Assembly (NCBI GenBank): GCA_002762785.1 | Contig: PCXY01000004.1 | Span: 62,001-126,000 of the forward strand | From: Candidatus Woesearchaeota archaeon CG10_big_fil_rev_8_21_14_0_10_45_16 | GTDB taxonomy: Archaea > Nanobdellota > Nanobdellia > Woesearchaeales > GW2011-AR9 | Direction of reading: 5' to 3' | Length of the DNA: 64,000 bases | In this document: in pieces, positions 17,972-26,471 of the stretch | Numbering within the stretch: position 1 is the first letter of the stretch | Layout of the letters: every line of letters starts with the position of its first letter | Program-made: the position numbers and the translations under genes | The notes under the pieces: generated by a model | Database searches by the model: none | The model's input: only the letters and a program-made list of their open reading frames with translations | Told to the model about the DNA's origin: nothing

Positions 17972-18119
17972 TGTAAGGGCGCTGTCATAGCCACTAGACC
18001 ATGGGCCCAACTAAATCCTATTTTGAGAGTTTGTTTATTAAGTTTTTGGTATGGTTGAATGATCTTGCGACAGTAACCTATATAAACCATCATAATATAA
18101 TAATCCAAAAAGAGGGACC

Positions 18120-19595
18120 ATGAAATTCAAAGTTAAAGATATGGATATTGCTACCGGCGGGATTATGGTAGCCATCCTTAACCAGAAAGACGCCAAAAAG
18201 CTTGACCTTCGCTCCGGCGACAGGGTTTTCCTCAAAAATTCTCATGGCGGGGTCACTTGTATCTTAGATATTTCTGAAAGCCGAAAAGCTGTTCCTGAAG
18301 GAAGGATCGGCCTCTTTGAAGAGGTTCTTGATAAGCTGCGGGTTCGTGAAGGTCATATGGTCAGTATCAGATACACTGGGAAACCGGAATCCGTAGTGCA
18401 TATCCGCGACAAGCTTTTCGGCAAGAAACTTTCCAAGAAAGAGCTTCTTCACATCATGGACGACATCACCAATGACCGTCTTACTGACATCGAGAAGACT
18501 TATTTCGTCTCCGCTGGTTTTGTCAACGGCTGGTCGACATCTGAGATTGTCGACATGACCAAAGCCATGGTCGAGACCGGAACAAGATTAAAATTTAGAG
18601 GGATCACTCTCGATAAGCATTGCATCGGTGGTGTTCCCGGCAACCGGACCACGATGCTGGCCGTGCCGATCGTCGCCGCCGCCGGCTTTACGTTTCCTAA
18701 GACCAGTTCAAGAGCTATTACTTCTCCGGCTGGTACAGCCGACACCATGGAATGCCTGGCTAATGTTGAGTTAAATGAAAAGAAGATCATGAACGTGGTC
18801 AAGAAAGTCGGGGCCTGCATCGTCCACGGCGGCGCTGTCAACCTCGCTCCTGCCGATGACAAGATCATCGAAGTTGAACATCCGCTGTCGATCGATCCCG
18901 ACGGCCAGCTGCTGGCATCGGTGATGGCTAAGAAATATTCTGTCTCTGCTAATCACGTCCTGATCGATATCCCCATGGGTCCCAGCACCAAAGCTAACAA
19001 CTGGAGACAAGCCCGGAAACTGCGGAAGATGTTCAAGCTTATCGGCCGTAGATTAGGCATGAACGTGAAGGTGGTCATCACCGACGGTTCACAGCCCATC
19101 GGCAACGGTATCGGCCCTTTACTAGAAGCAGAGGATGTCATGGCGGTCTTGCGCAACGACCCATTGGCGCCGCAGGATCTTAGGAAAAAAGCATTGTTGT
19201 TGTCTGCCAAACTGCTGGAGATGACTCGTTATTGCAGCCACGGTTGCGGCATGAAGAAAGCTAAAGCTATCTTGGAAAGCGGTCTGGCCTTGAAGAAGAT
19301 GAACGAGATCATCAAAGCTCAGGGCGGCCGCAAGAATTATTCTATGGGTTCTCACCGTTACCAGATCAAAGCTTCCAAAAGAGGAAAAGTGCGTTCTATC
19401 GACAACGAAGTTATTGCCAAGATCGCTCGTCTGGCCGGCGCCCCTGAAGATAAAGGATCAGGCTTGTATCTTAACCACAAGGTCGGCGATCGCGTCAACA
19501 AAGGCGACGTGTTATACTCTATCTATGCTGAGAACAAGCAGAAGTTTGATTTCGCAATAGATTTTGCCCGGAAGAATAAAGGGTATAAGGTTTGA
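18120..19595 (+). CDS. AMP phosphorylase, archaeal DeoA family
   Basis: 491 aa. Converts AMP and phosphate to adenine and ribose 1,5-bisphosphate, the first step of the archaeal nucleotide-degradation route that can feed type III RuBisCO. The N-terminal archaeal extension (about 80 residues) precedes the pyrimidine-phosphorylase fold: KHCIGGVPGNRTTM for phosphate binding, SSRAITSPAGTADTME, and the Lys-rich C-terminal domain. R15P isomerase and RuBisCO are not in this window. The TATA TATATAAA at about 18078-18085 and an AGAGGGA site precede the ATG. Confidence 0.93.
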   Translation: MKFKVKDMDIATGGIMVAILNQKDAKKLDLRSGDRVFLKNSHGGVTCILDISESRKAVPEGRIGLFEEVLDKLRVREGHMVSIRYTGKPESVVHIRDKLFGKKLSKKELLHIMDDITNDRLTDIEKTYFVSAGFVNGWSTSEIVDMTKAMVETGTRLKFRGITLDKHCIGGVPGNRTTMLAVPIVAAAGFTFPKTSSRAITSPAGTADTMECLANVELNEKKIMNVVKKVGACIVHGGAVNLAPADDKIIEVEHPLSIDPDGQLLASVMAKKYSVSANHVLIDIPMGPSTKANNWRQARKLRKMFKLIGRRLGMNVKVVITDGSQPIGNGIGPLLEAEDVMAVLRNDPLAPQDLRKKALLLSAKLLEMTRYCSHGCGMKKAKAILESGLALKKMNEIIKAQGGRKNYSMGSHRYQIKASKRGKVRSIDNEVIAKIARLAGAPEDKGSGLYLNHKVGDRVNKGDVLYSIYAENKQKFDFAIDFARKNKGYKV

Positions 19596-19636
19596 TGGAT
19601 TTTTGTTGTCGAACATTGAAGAAAGTTAGCTGATTA

Positions 19637-19679
19637 ATTATTATCATCATTATTATGATTATTATTGTTGTTGTTGTTG
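19637..19679. repeat. ATT/GTT trinucleotide-rich low-complexity tract
   Basis: An imperfect run of ATT, ATC and GTT triplets in the 160-bp spacer between AMP phosphorylase and the ABC exporter. It has no ORF. It may help transcript ending through its T-rich strand. Confidence 0.5.
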
Positions 19680-19757
19680 ATTTTAAAAATTCATAAATTA
19701 AAACCTGTTTAAAAATCTAATCTAGACATAGTAATTAAAAATTTTAGATGAAGTCAA

Positions 19758-21686
19758 TCAATTCCCGCCAACATTCTCCTGTAAGACTGCCACCAGCTGG
19801 CTCTTGTCGACAGCTTTCCGTATCCGCTTGGCCAGTTTCTTCTCTTTGAACGTGTCTTTGATCCAGAGAGCGAACTCGTTGCTCTTTTCGCTGACATATT
19901 TCATGTATTCACTATCAGGCATCTTTCGTAAAGCGTTAAGCAGTTCTTTTTTGTTGCGGACCATGGCACCGCTTTCCAGCAGGAGGTAATTCTCTCTGGT
20001 AAGGTGGGGCATACTGAGGATCTTACGGCTGCCGAAGCTGGCGAAGAATCTTCTTGCTGACAACTTCTGAGCCAATATCAACAATACCACGGCAACGATA
20101 ACATAACCGCCCAGCACCAGCAGATCCAACTGCAGGCTTTTGATGGGCGTGTTGAAGATGATCGCTTTTCGCAATAGTTCCGAACAAAGCATGTATGGAT
20201 TATATTGGAGGACTTGTCGTATCGCCTGCGGGAAGCTTTCGATAGGCAGGATGACATTAGAGAGGAACAGGAACAGGCTGCCTAAAGAGATCGAAGCGAT
20301 GGTAGTGCCTTCCTGTGTCCTGAAGACGTAACCGATGATCGCTCCCAGGAAGATGAAGAACGACAAGCTGAGGAATAGGATCAGCACAGTTGCGCCGATG
20401 TTCTCAAGCAGCGGCAGTTTCAGATAGAAATACGCTGCGACAAAGATCAATCCCAGCTGGCCTACTTGCACCAGGATGTTCGTCAGATAATTAGCGACGA
20501 TATGGAGGATCTCGCTCGTCGGGGTGGTGAAATTCCTAAAGAAAGCTCGTGATTTCTTCTCCATGACCACTAGAGTGCTGCTAAGCATGATGCCGACAAA
20601 CAATATGATCAGCATGATAAAATAAGGGAACATGAACGATGTCTGGGAACCGGCGGCGATAGGACTGATCTTAGTGATGAATGGGTTGACGATATTCTCG
20701 GCAGAAGTGATCTGCACCCCTGCTAGTTGTGTGCCTACTTTCTCCTGGCTTGCTCCCAGTTCTGTCAGTTGATTGTTGCTCTGCTGAGCCGCCGTTGCAA
20801 TCTTACCTGAATCGGCGCCAACTTTATCGGAAGAGGATTTCACAGTGCTTTTAGCTGTGTTCAAAGCTTCTAAAGCGCCAGTCAAAGCTTCGTCGATATC
20901 AGTGCTCTTGTCGGTAAAATTAGGGCTGAGAGCATCATATGATTTTTGAGTATCGGCCGGGTTGACTGGATCATTGGCCTGATCGATGTCTTTCAAGAGG
21001 TCTTTGACATCCACCAAAAGATCGCTAGTCTTCGGCTGGATTTCATCCCAGCCTTCCTGTACGGTCTCTACGTTATCTTTAGTATTGTCAAGTTTCGTAT
21101 TGGCTCCTTGCAGGCTGTCTTTCTCTTTCTGCAGGCTGCCGGCACTGACGGTTATAACTGCAATCTGGTTCTTCAGGTCAGCCGTGGATGTCTTCTGTTT
21201 GACCAGCTCTTCCGAAGCAGTATCGACAGCATTGACCAATTTCTGAGTAAGATCTAATGAAATCTCATCTGATTTGACGATGATGGTCGATTTTACAGAA
21301 GAGATGATCGATTCCACTAGATTGGTCCTGGACTGATCCACGAAAAATTCAACTTCACTCACTTCCTCGTTATCAAGGACGAAATTAGCCGGGAACTTGA
21401 TGCAGACATTAGTGGTCTGAAGCTTGATGTTCTCGACACATTTTTCTATGTCATCATAATGTTGGATGCTATACTGTCCACTCTCTAGCTGGGCGATGAA
21501 TTGGGCAGTAAGCCCTTCTTGATCGGGGTTTACTATTCCCACGGAGATAGAATAGCCCTGGGCGTTGGAGAAGGCGAGAGCGATCAGCGCGACCAACAAT
21601 AAGGGTCCGACGATGACGGCAAAAGCCGATGCTCTTGACCTGATAAGGATCTTGAAGTTCTTCTTTATGATCTCTAGGAATTTCAT
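19758..21686 (-). CDS. ABC-2 type permease with large extracellular loop
   Basis: 642 aa. The first membrane helix (about residues 17-38) is followed by about 290 residues outside the membrane, partly predicted coiled coil and rich in Gln/Thr/Asp. Then come five or six helices (about 345-570) typical of ABC-2 exporters, and a basic cytoplasmic tail. This resembles YhgE/Pip-like or YhaP-like exporters; the substrate is unknown. The partner ATPase gene lies upstream and overlaps it by ATGA. Confidence 0.85.
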   Translation of the reverse strand: MKFLEIIKKNFKILIRSRASAFAVIVGPLLLVALIALAFSNAQGYSISVGIVNPDQEGLTAQFIAQLESGQYSIQHYDDIEKCVENIKLQTTNVCIKFPANFVLDNEEVSEVEFFVDQSRTNLVESIISSVKSTIIVKSDEISLDLTQKLVNAVDTASEELVKQKTSTADLKNQIAVITVSAGSLQKEKDSLQGANTKLDNTKDNVETVQEGWDEIQPKTSDLLVDVKDLLKDIDQANDPVNPADTQKSYDALSPNFTDKSTDIDEALTGALEALNTAKSTVKSSSDKVGADSGKIATAAQQSNNQLTELGASQEKVGTQLAGVQITSAENIVNPFITKISPIAAGSQTSFMFPYFIMLIILFVGIMLSSTLVVMEKKSRAFFRNFTTPTSEILHIVANYLTNILVQVGQLGLIFVAAYFYLKLPLLENIGATVLILFLSLSFFIFLGAIIGYVFRTQEGTTIASISLGSLFLFLSNVILPIESFPQAIRQVLQYNPYMLCSELLRKAIIFNTPIKSLQLDLLVLGGYVIVAVVLLILAQKLSARRFFASFGSRKILSMPHLTRENYLLLESGAMVRNKKELLNALRKMPDSEYMKYVSEKSNEFALWIKDTFKEKKLAKRIRKAVDKSQLVAVLQENVGGN

Positions 21687-22852
21687 CTGCGGTTGTTCCT
21701 CGCTAGTTTTGCTTCGATCATCTCGATCTGTTGTTTGGTCATCTTGCCCGATTTCTTAAACCGAGCTTTCTCCTTCCGGCGCTTCTTGGCTGATTGTGAT
21801 TTATCCTTGTTAGAACTTTTGCTCTGAGATTTATCCTTGCTTATAGTCTCATCTTTGATCATCACCGTATCTAGGTTCATGCTGACAAAGATCTTGTCCA
21901 GGGTCGGTTTCATGAATTCGATATTTAAGACACGTTCACCGCTGTTTTCAGCGATATGGACCAGCTGTGACATGATGTCTTCCGCTTCTTTTGTGTAAAG
22001 GACCAGCTTGTCGCTCTGGATCTCATAATGGTGCAGTTTCTTGCCGACCACTTTCTTGATCTCAGCTAGATAGCCTTTGTAATTGCCGGGCTTGGTCTGG
22101 ATATGGATCTCCTGCCAGGCTGATTTCATGGCTTTGATCTCTTCTGGCTTTCCCAGAACTGGAATCTTGGCATTTCTGATGATGGCTACTCTGGTGCAGA
22201 GCTGTTCCAGGTCGAGGATATCATGACTGGCTAGGATGACGGTCGTTCCTCGCTGGTTGATGATCTTCAGTAAGTTCCAGATATTGTTGCTTAATACCGG
22301 GTCCAGGTCTGACGTCGGCTCGTCCAAGATCAAGATCTTAGGATCATGGATCAGAGCGCAGGCGATGTCTAATCTTCTTTGCATACCGCCAGATAATTTC
22401 TTGGCCAACGTATGCTGGAAATGGGCCAGACCGATAAGTTTCAGCAAGTTGGTGGCGTTATGCTCCGTAGCCGCTTTAGAAAGGTTATATAATGAGCCAA
22501 AGTAAAGAAGATTCTCTTTTACAGTCATGTTGGGGTAGAAACTCGGTTCCTGCGACGCGAAACCGTATAATCTCTTAAGATCTTTCTGAGCTTTGAACAC
22601 GGAACGGAATGATTCCTCGCTGTCTTTATCGAACAGATAAACATCTCTAAACTTGACGTCACCTTTCTCCGGCTCGACGAAACCGATCAGCGTCTGTAGT
22701 AAAGTTGATTTCCCGCTCCCCGAGGTACCGATAATACCAAATATCTCTCCTTGATATATCTTGAAGCTAAGATCATTCAGGACATATCGGTCTCCATAGA
22801 TCTTAGAGATACCTTCGATACGGTAGAGTTCCTTGCCTTTAGGGGAAGCCAT
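21683..22852 (-). CDS. ABC transporter ATP-binding protein
   Basis: 389 aa. Walker A is GTSGSGKST, the signature is LSGGMQRRLDIA, Walker B is ILILDEPTSDLDP, with an H-loop ASHD. After the NBD comes a regulatory domain and an unusual Lys/Ser-rich tail of about 65 residues (KDKSQSKSSN-like repeats) absent from ordinary exporters. It drives the ABC-2 permease encoded downstream. A TTTTAAAA-type TATA about 28 nt upstream suggests a leaderless start. Confidence 0.92.
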   Translation of the reverse strand: MASPKGKELYRIEGISKIYGDRYVLNDLSFKIYQGEIFGIIGTSGSGKSTLLQTLIGFVEPEKGDVKFRDVYLFDKDSEESFRSVFKAQKDLKRLYGFASQEPSFYPNMTVKENLLYFGSLYNLSKAATEHNATNLLKLIGLAHFQHTLAKKLSGGMQRRLDIACALIHDPKILILDEPTSDLDPVLSNNIWNLLKIINQRGTTVILASHDILDLEQLCTRVAIIRNAKIPVLGKPEEIKAMKSAWQEIHIQTKPGNYKGYLAEIKKVVGKKLHHYEIQSDKLVLYTKEAEDIMSQLVHIAENSGERVLNIEFMKPTLDKIFVSMNLDTVMIKDETISKDKSQSKSSNKDKSQSAKKRRKEKARFKKSGKMTKQQIEMIEAKLARNNRR

Positions 22853-22910
22853 GTAGCAGTTATAACATAATTTCCCTTTTTAAAATGATTTAACTCTTTA
22901 GAAGTAGAGA

Positions 22911-23330
22911 CTACAATCCAGTACTGCCGAATCCGCCGTCTCCCCGCTGTGTCTCTTCCAGTAAATCAACTTCAACGATAGCTCTTTGTTCTACCGGCTG
23001 GATCAGCATCTGCGCTACTTTTTTCCCTTTTTCAACGAGGTACGATTCTTGCGAAAGGTTATGGACGATGATCTTTACCTCTCCCCGATAACTGGAATCG
23101 ACAACTCCGCCCATCGTCTTCAAACCGGTTTTAGCAGCGATTCCTGATTTGTCCCAGATCAAACCAACATAACCGTGAGGGATAGCCATAGAAATACCGG
23201 TGCTGACTAAATATCTTTGTTGTGGTTTAACTTCAACAGTTTCATTAGCGTAAAGATCCATGCCTGCATCACCTGGATTGGCATAGGCAGGAAGGACCGC
23301 ATCAGGATGGAGTTTCTTTATCTTTAACAT
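22911..23330 (-). CDS. dut: dUTP diphosphatase
   Basis: 139 aa, the trimeric dUTPase type. All five motifs are present: GDAGMDLYA, DKSGIAAKTGL, GGVVDSSYRGE with the catalytic Asp, the AQMLIQPV strand, and the C-terminal RGDGGFGSTGL that closes over the active site. It hydrolyses dUTP to dUMP, keeping uracil out of DNA. A TATA about 26 nt upstream fits leaderless expression. Confidence 0.96.
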   Translation of the reverse strand: MLKIKKLHPDAVLPAYANPGDAGMDLYANETVEVKPQQRYLVSTGISMAIPHGYVGLIWDKSGIAAKTGLKTMGGVVDSSYRGEVKIIVHNLSQESYLVEKGKKVAQMLIQPVEQRAIVEVDLLEETQRGDGGFGSTGL

Positions 23331-23401
23331 ACGTGTTCAGAAAAAATGATCGTATTTAAGCATTATTGTGCCTGGGGCTAGTGTTGTCTGCCCGTTTAAA
23401 C

Positions 23402-23743
23402 CTAGAGGTACACGATATCCAACGCAAGAAGGAAGGATACCAAAGCATGGAACACTATCAGGACGATTATGGTTCCTAGGATCCATAACACGGCCGTCTT
23501 CCAGGAGACACTTTCTTTTCCGATCCTTTGCCACCATTGTTTGTTTTTTATAGTAAAGTTTCGATAAAGGAGGAAGTCGCCGATGGCCATGATCAGTATA
23601 CTTAGCAGGATGAGGAACGGCAGGCTCCAGCTCTGAAGAAGTCCTTTGAAGACATAGTAACGATAGCCATAATATGTTAATAATGGCAGTAAAACTAGAT
23701 TGACAAACACCCAGATCTTGATGTAAAGTGTTTTTTTATTCAT
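23402..23743 (-). CDS. Three-helix membrane protein, unknown function
   Basis: 113 aa with three membrane helices (about residues 9-30, 38-58, 80-105) and a basic loop containing KNKQWWQRIGKE between helices 2 and 3. An AGGTGCAAG ribosome site lies just before the ATG, and a GATATAAAAAT TATA upstream leaves a short leader. No family was recognised. Confidence 0.6.
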   Translation of the reverse strand: MNKKTLYIKIWVFVNLVLLPLLTYYGYRYYVFKGLLQSWSLPFLILLSILIMAIGDFLLYRNFTIKNKQWWQRIGKESVSWKTAVLWILGTIIVLIVFHALVSFLLALDIVYL

Positions 23744-23774
23744 CTTGCACCTATTGTTTGATCTATTTTTATAT

Positions 23775-24455
23775 CTATTGGAAATTGAAAAGCTTTAGGA
23801 AGGTGTTTATGATACCGTTAGTGCCGTCGACGGCTTCCCTGACTTCTTCTTGAGGCTGGTCTTGGTACGTCTTGACGGTATAAACTCCCAGGCTGAAAGG
23901 GTTCTGGACAGCATCGGCAGCTAGGTCGACATCTTCCTGAAGTTCCGACCCTTCGCTGGTGGTGAGCGCGCCGACCACTTTCACGACTCCCGCGACGAAG
24001 GCGGTTACTCCTACAATTACCAACCCTACGGCTACTGCCGGAGCGGCTGCCGCTGCGCCGAAGATGGAGACGCCGCCAATGGCAGCCAATGATAGCCCTT
24101 GGTCAAACATTCCCCAGGAAAAATCTTTTTGATCTTCTTCTTCGTCTTCTTCTATCTGCTGGACAGCCTGTCCTACGATGACTTGGTCTCGAGTATCGGA
24201 ATCCTGAACGACTGCTGCTGCCTGAGGAACAACATTCTGGGAGACACAACGGTCAGCCGTGAAATCATACCTCGAATCGATCGGACAGCATTTGGTCATC
24301 ACGAACGAACCCTGCGGCCCGGAACAGTAATGGTTCGGTTCGCAATCACTGGAACTATGGCAATATTCGCTGGGGGCGCTGCCATCAGCGACGGTAAATG
24401 GCAGCAACAACAGAAGTATCGTGATGAGATAAGCGCGACATTGTCTTGGCCTCAT
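23775..24455 (-). CDS. Secreted or membrane protein with N-terminal Cys-rich domain
   Basis: 226 aa. A Sec signal (about residues 1-24) is followed by a disulfide-rich segment with six Cys (CHSSSDCEPNHYCSG to CCP), resembling small extracellular knottin-like domains. An acidic linker (EEDEEEDQKD), an Ala/Gly/Val-rich hydrophobic region of one or two membrane spans, and a polar C-terminus complete it. The Cys-rich part resembles that of the 88-aa lipoprotein at 42313. Role unknown. Confidence 0.6.
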   Translation of the reverse strand: MRPRQCRAYLITILLLLLPFTVADGSAPSEYCHSSSDCEPNHYCSGPQGSFVMTKCCPIDSRYDFTADRCVSQNVVPQAAAVVQDSDTRDQVIVGQAVQQIEEDEEEDQKDFSWGMFDQGLSLAAIGGVSIFGAAAAAPAVAVGLVIVGVTAFVAGVVKVVGALTTSEGSELQEDVDLAADAVQNPFSLGVYTVKTYQDQPQEEVREAVDGTNGIINTFLKLFNFQ

Positions 24456-24623
24456 CTTGAGAAGGATATCTCTTTTTCTTTTAAATGTTACTGGTGAAGT
24501 TTGTTCTTATCAGGAAAAAATGAAGCCCTTGTTCCTATAAACTTCCTGATGGCAGGACTGCTGTGGTTCAGATCCATAACAATAAAAATGGAGGGGGGTT
24601 TCTCTCTAAACTACGTCTCTAAA

Positions 24624-25352
24624 CTACAGCTTCCTGCAGAACGTCAGAAACCCGGTGTGTCCCAGCATCTGGAACTCCGGCCGCATGATGTTGTCTTCGA
24701 TCTTCCACTTCCGTTCGATCAATTCAACCGTCTCTAAGACAGTTATCCCTGTCCTTCTGGTAGAATCAAGAAAGAGCTTGACCTGTCCCAGGTTCGGCAG
24801 GTAGACAACTAGAAAACCGCCTTCTTTCAGAGCCTTTTCGGCATGCTCCGTCACCTGCCATGGTTCCGGCAGGTCTAACGTAATAAGGTCTAATTCTTTT
24901 TCTGCGATGCCGTTATAGATATTATCTTGCTTCAAGATCAGATTCTTAAAACCGATGTTCTTGACGTTCTTCTGGATGATATCATAATGCTCTGGATGGA
25001 TCTCATAGACAGTAACTTCCTTGCAGACATTGGCTAAAGAGAGACACAATGACCCGGAACCGCCGCCGGCATCAACTATTTTCGATCCAGAGTTGACACC
25101 AGTTCTTGCTAAGATCAGACCGATGTCTTTCTGGATCATCACCTGCGGACCTCTTTGCAAGTTTTCCCAGAAGTCGACGAACGTCGGTGTCAGGATGGTG
25201 AAATGTTTTCCTTTGCTGGAGACGGCCTTATTCTTCTTAAGATCATTCTTGGAGATGATCCCGGCGGAGGTATGAAAATCCTCGGCAAGGTCCTTGACGT
25301 AATACTTCTTGCCTGTCCTTTCTTCGATAAGTATCTTCTTGATGTTTCGCAT
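24624..25352 (-). CDS. trmI: tRNA (adenine-N1)-methyltransferase TrmI
   Basis: 242 aa. SAM-dependent m1A methylation of the T loop (A58, and A57 in archaea), stabilising tRNA. It has the N-terminal beta domain of TrmI, the SAM motif VDAGGGSGSLCLSLA, VYEIHPEHYDIIQKN and the active-site LDLPEPW (usually DLPDPW). Archaeal enzymes carry similar variants. It is expressed divergently from taw3 through a shared palindromic TATA. Confidence 0.9.
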   Translation of the reverse strand: MRNIKKILIEERTGKKYYVKDLAEDFHTSAGIISKNDLKKNKAVSSKGKHFTILTPTFVDFWENLQRGPQVMIQKDIGLILARTGVNSGSKIVDAGGGSGSLCLSLANVCKEVTVYEIHPEHYDIIQKNVKNIGFKNLILKQDNIYNGIAEKELDLITLDLPEPWQVTEHAEKALKEGGFLVVYLPNLGQVKLFLDSTRRTGITVLETVELIERKWKIEDNIMRPEFQMLGHTGFLTFCRKL

Positions 25353-25375
25353 CTGTCGTTTTCCAGAGGTAAACT

Positions 25376-25383
25376 ATTTAAAT
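25376..25383. promoter_or_regulatory. Shared palindromic TATA for trmI and taw3
   Basis: ATTTAAAT, centred 27.5 nt from the trmI ATG on the minus strand and 24.5 nt from the taw3 ATG on the plus strand. It is the only TATA-like element in the 51-bp spacer, so one symmetric box probably serves both genes. Confidence 0.6.
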
Positions 25384-25403
25384 GTTGCTTCTTCCGAGAG
25401 CAG

Positions 25404-25949
25404 ATGACTTTTTCCAACGACAAGAAGACCTTCCTGGCCAAAGAAGACCATAGCAAGAAAGGCAGTATTGACCAAAAAGTGATCTCTTTGATCGAAGTCA
25501 TCAACAAGAGCCAACATCTCTACACCACTTCCTCCTGTTCCGGGCGGATCTATCTCTGGCGAGGGACGGAGGTGAAGACAGAGATGGAATGGCTGAAAGT
25601 ATCCCATGATCTCATCACGAAAGATTTCTTTGATACGGTTGAAGATGGATTCATCTGGTTACGGCTGGAACCATTTATACTTCATGTCTGCTGTAAGGAT
25701 CTCGAGACTGCCTCTGAATTTGTCGAGGCGGCCAGAACTATCTTCAAGAAAAGCTGCATCCTTACTGTCAGTAAAAGAATCGTCGTCGAGATCCGTGGTT
25801 CTGAATATATCGAGATGCCCTTTCAGCAGGATGGCAAGCTTCTTTACGCCGGCAATCTTTCAGAGCTGCAAAAGATGATCAACGCTAAATTAAAGAAAAA
25901 CTTTGATAATGTAAACAGATTAGAATCTGTGTTAAAGAAAATTATTTAA
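25404..25949 (+). CDS. taw3: tRNA(Phe) wyosine methyltransferase Taw3/TYW3
   Basis: 181 aa from the ATG at 25404. The track extends 83 codons upstream into trmI, but the shared TATA fits only 25404. The TYW3 core is visible: DQKVISLIEVINK, TSSCSGRI with its conserved Ser/Cys, and the later EIRGSEYIEMPF. It methylates the wyosine-type base at G37 of tRNA-Phe using SAM. Its divergent partner is another tRNA methyltransferase. Confidence 0.9.
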   Translation: MTFSNDKKTFLAKEDHSKKGSIDQKVISLIEVINKSQHLYTTSSCSGRIYLWRGTEVKTEMEWLKVSHDLITKDFFDTVEDGFIWLRLEPFILHVCCKDLETASEFVEAARTIFKKSCILTVSKRIVVEIRGSEYIEMPFQQDGKLLYAGNLSELQKMINAKLKKNFDNVNRLESVLKKII

Positions 25950-25972
25950 ATCATTACCCTTACCCTTCTGAC

Positions 25973-26428
25973 ATGAAAAAAGAGAAACATGTCTTTGGGC
26001 ATGAGCTATTGCTCGATTGTTACGACTGCAAGCCAGGTGTCTGCGGCGATCTTGACCACTGCTACAGTTTTCTGGACAAGCTGGTCGATGCTATCGGTAT
26101 GAAGAAACAGGCGCCTCCACAGGTCTTTCGTACGGACTATAAACTGTTTCCTGATAAAGCGGGGTTAAGCGGCTGGGTAGCATTAGTGGAATCGTCGATC
26201 GTCATCCATACTCTTTCCAAAAAGAAATTTATCTCTATTGACATCTACACTTGCGGGAAACTTGATCCTAAAGCGGCAGTAGCTTTCGTCACCAAATACT
26301 TCAAGCCCAAGAAGATCGAGAAGCAGTATGTTGAGAGAGGCATCCATTATTATGCCAAAGATACAAGATCTACCCCCAAAAAATCTACAAAAAAAACAAA
26401 TAAAAAACAAATAAAAAAAAGTAAATAA
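25973..26428 (+). CDS. S-adenosylmethionine decarboxylase (SpeD)-like pyruvoyl enzyme
   Basis: 151 aa. Self-cleaving pyruvoyl family. The Glu73-Ser74 cleavage pair, His79 (IHT) and Cys94 (YTCG), needed for processing and catalysis, are all present. The usual SESH is VESS here and the usual IHTWPE is IHTLSK, so the pocket differs from classic AdoMetDC. Some SpeD homologues have become ornithine or arginine decarboxylases (family knowledge), so the substrate is open. A Lys-rich tail of about 25 residues is added. It follows taw3 by 23 nt. Confidence 0.82.
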   Translation: MKKEKHVFGHELLLDCYDCKPGVCGDLDHCYSFLDKLVDAIGMKKQAPPQVFRTDYKLFPDKAGLSGWVALVESSIVIHTLSKKKFISIDIYTCGKLDPKAAVAFVTKYFKPKKIEKQYVERGIHYYAKDTRSTPKKSTKKTNKKQIKKSK

Positions 26429-26471
26429 AGAGTAAAAATAAGAAGTAAAAAAGTAAAAACTCTCTCTTAAC

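Larger units (their letters stand above)
17822..18008 (-). tRNA. tRNA-Val(UAC) with two introns
   Basis: The mature sequence has a GGGCCCA/TGGGCCC acceptor, a D-arm starting GTCT, anticodon stem GCGCC/GGCGT with loop CTTACAA (anticodon UAC), T-arm GCCGG-TTCGAGT-CCGGC and discriminator A73. Two insertions interrupt it: 72 nt between positions 37 and 38, and 42 nt inside the T loop after position 59. Both can fold into bulge-helix-bulge structures cut by the archaeal splicing endonuclease. CCA is not encoded. A weak TATA (about 18036-18040) lies about 30 nt upstream. Confidence 0.9.

Noticed and set aside
24602-24627. Direct repeat CTCTAAACTAC in two copies behind trmI
   Set aside because: Only two adjacent copies; most likely a slippage duplication, with no sign of a mobile element or CRISPR.
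25155-25403. N-terminal extension of Taw3 in the ORF track
   Set aside because: It is antisense to trmI and lies upstream of the shared TATA; the ATG at 25404 fits both family length and promoter.
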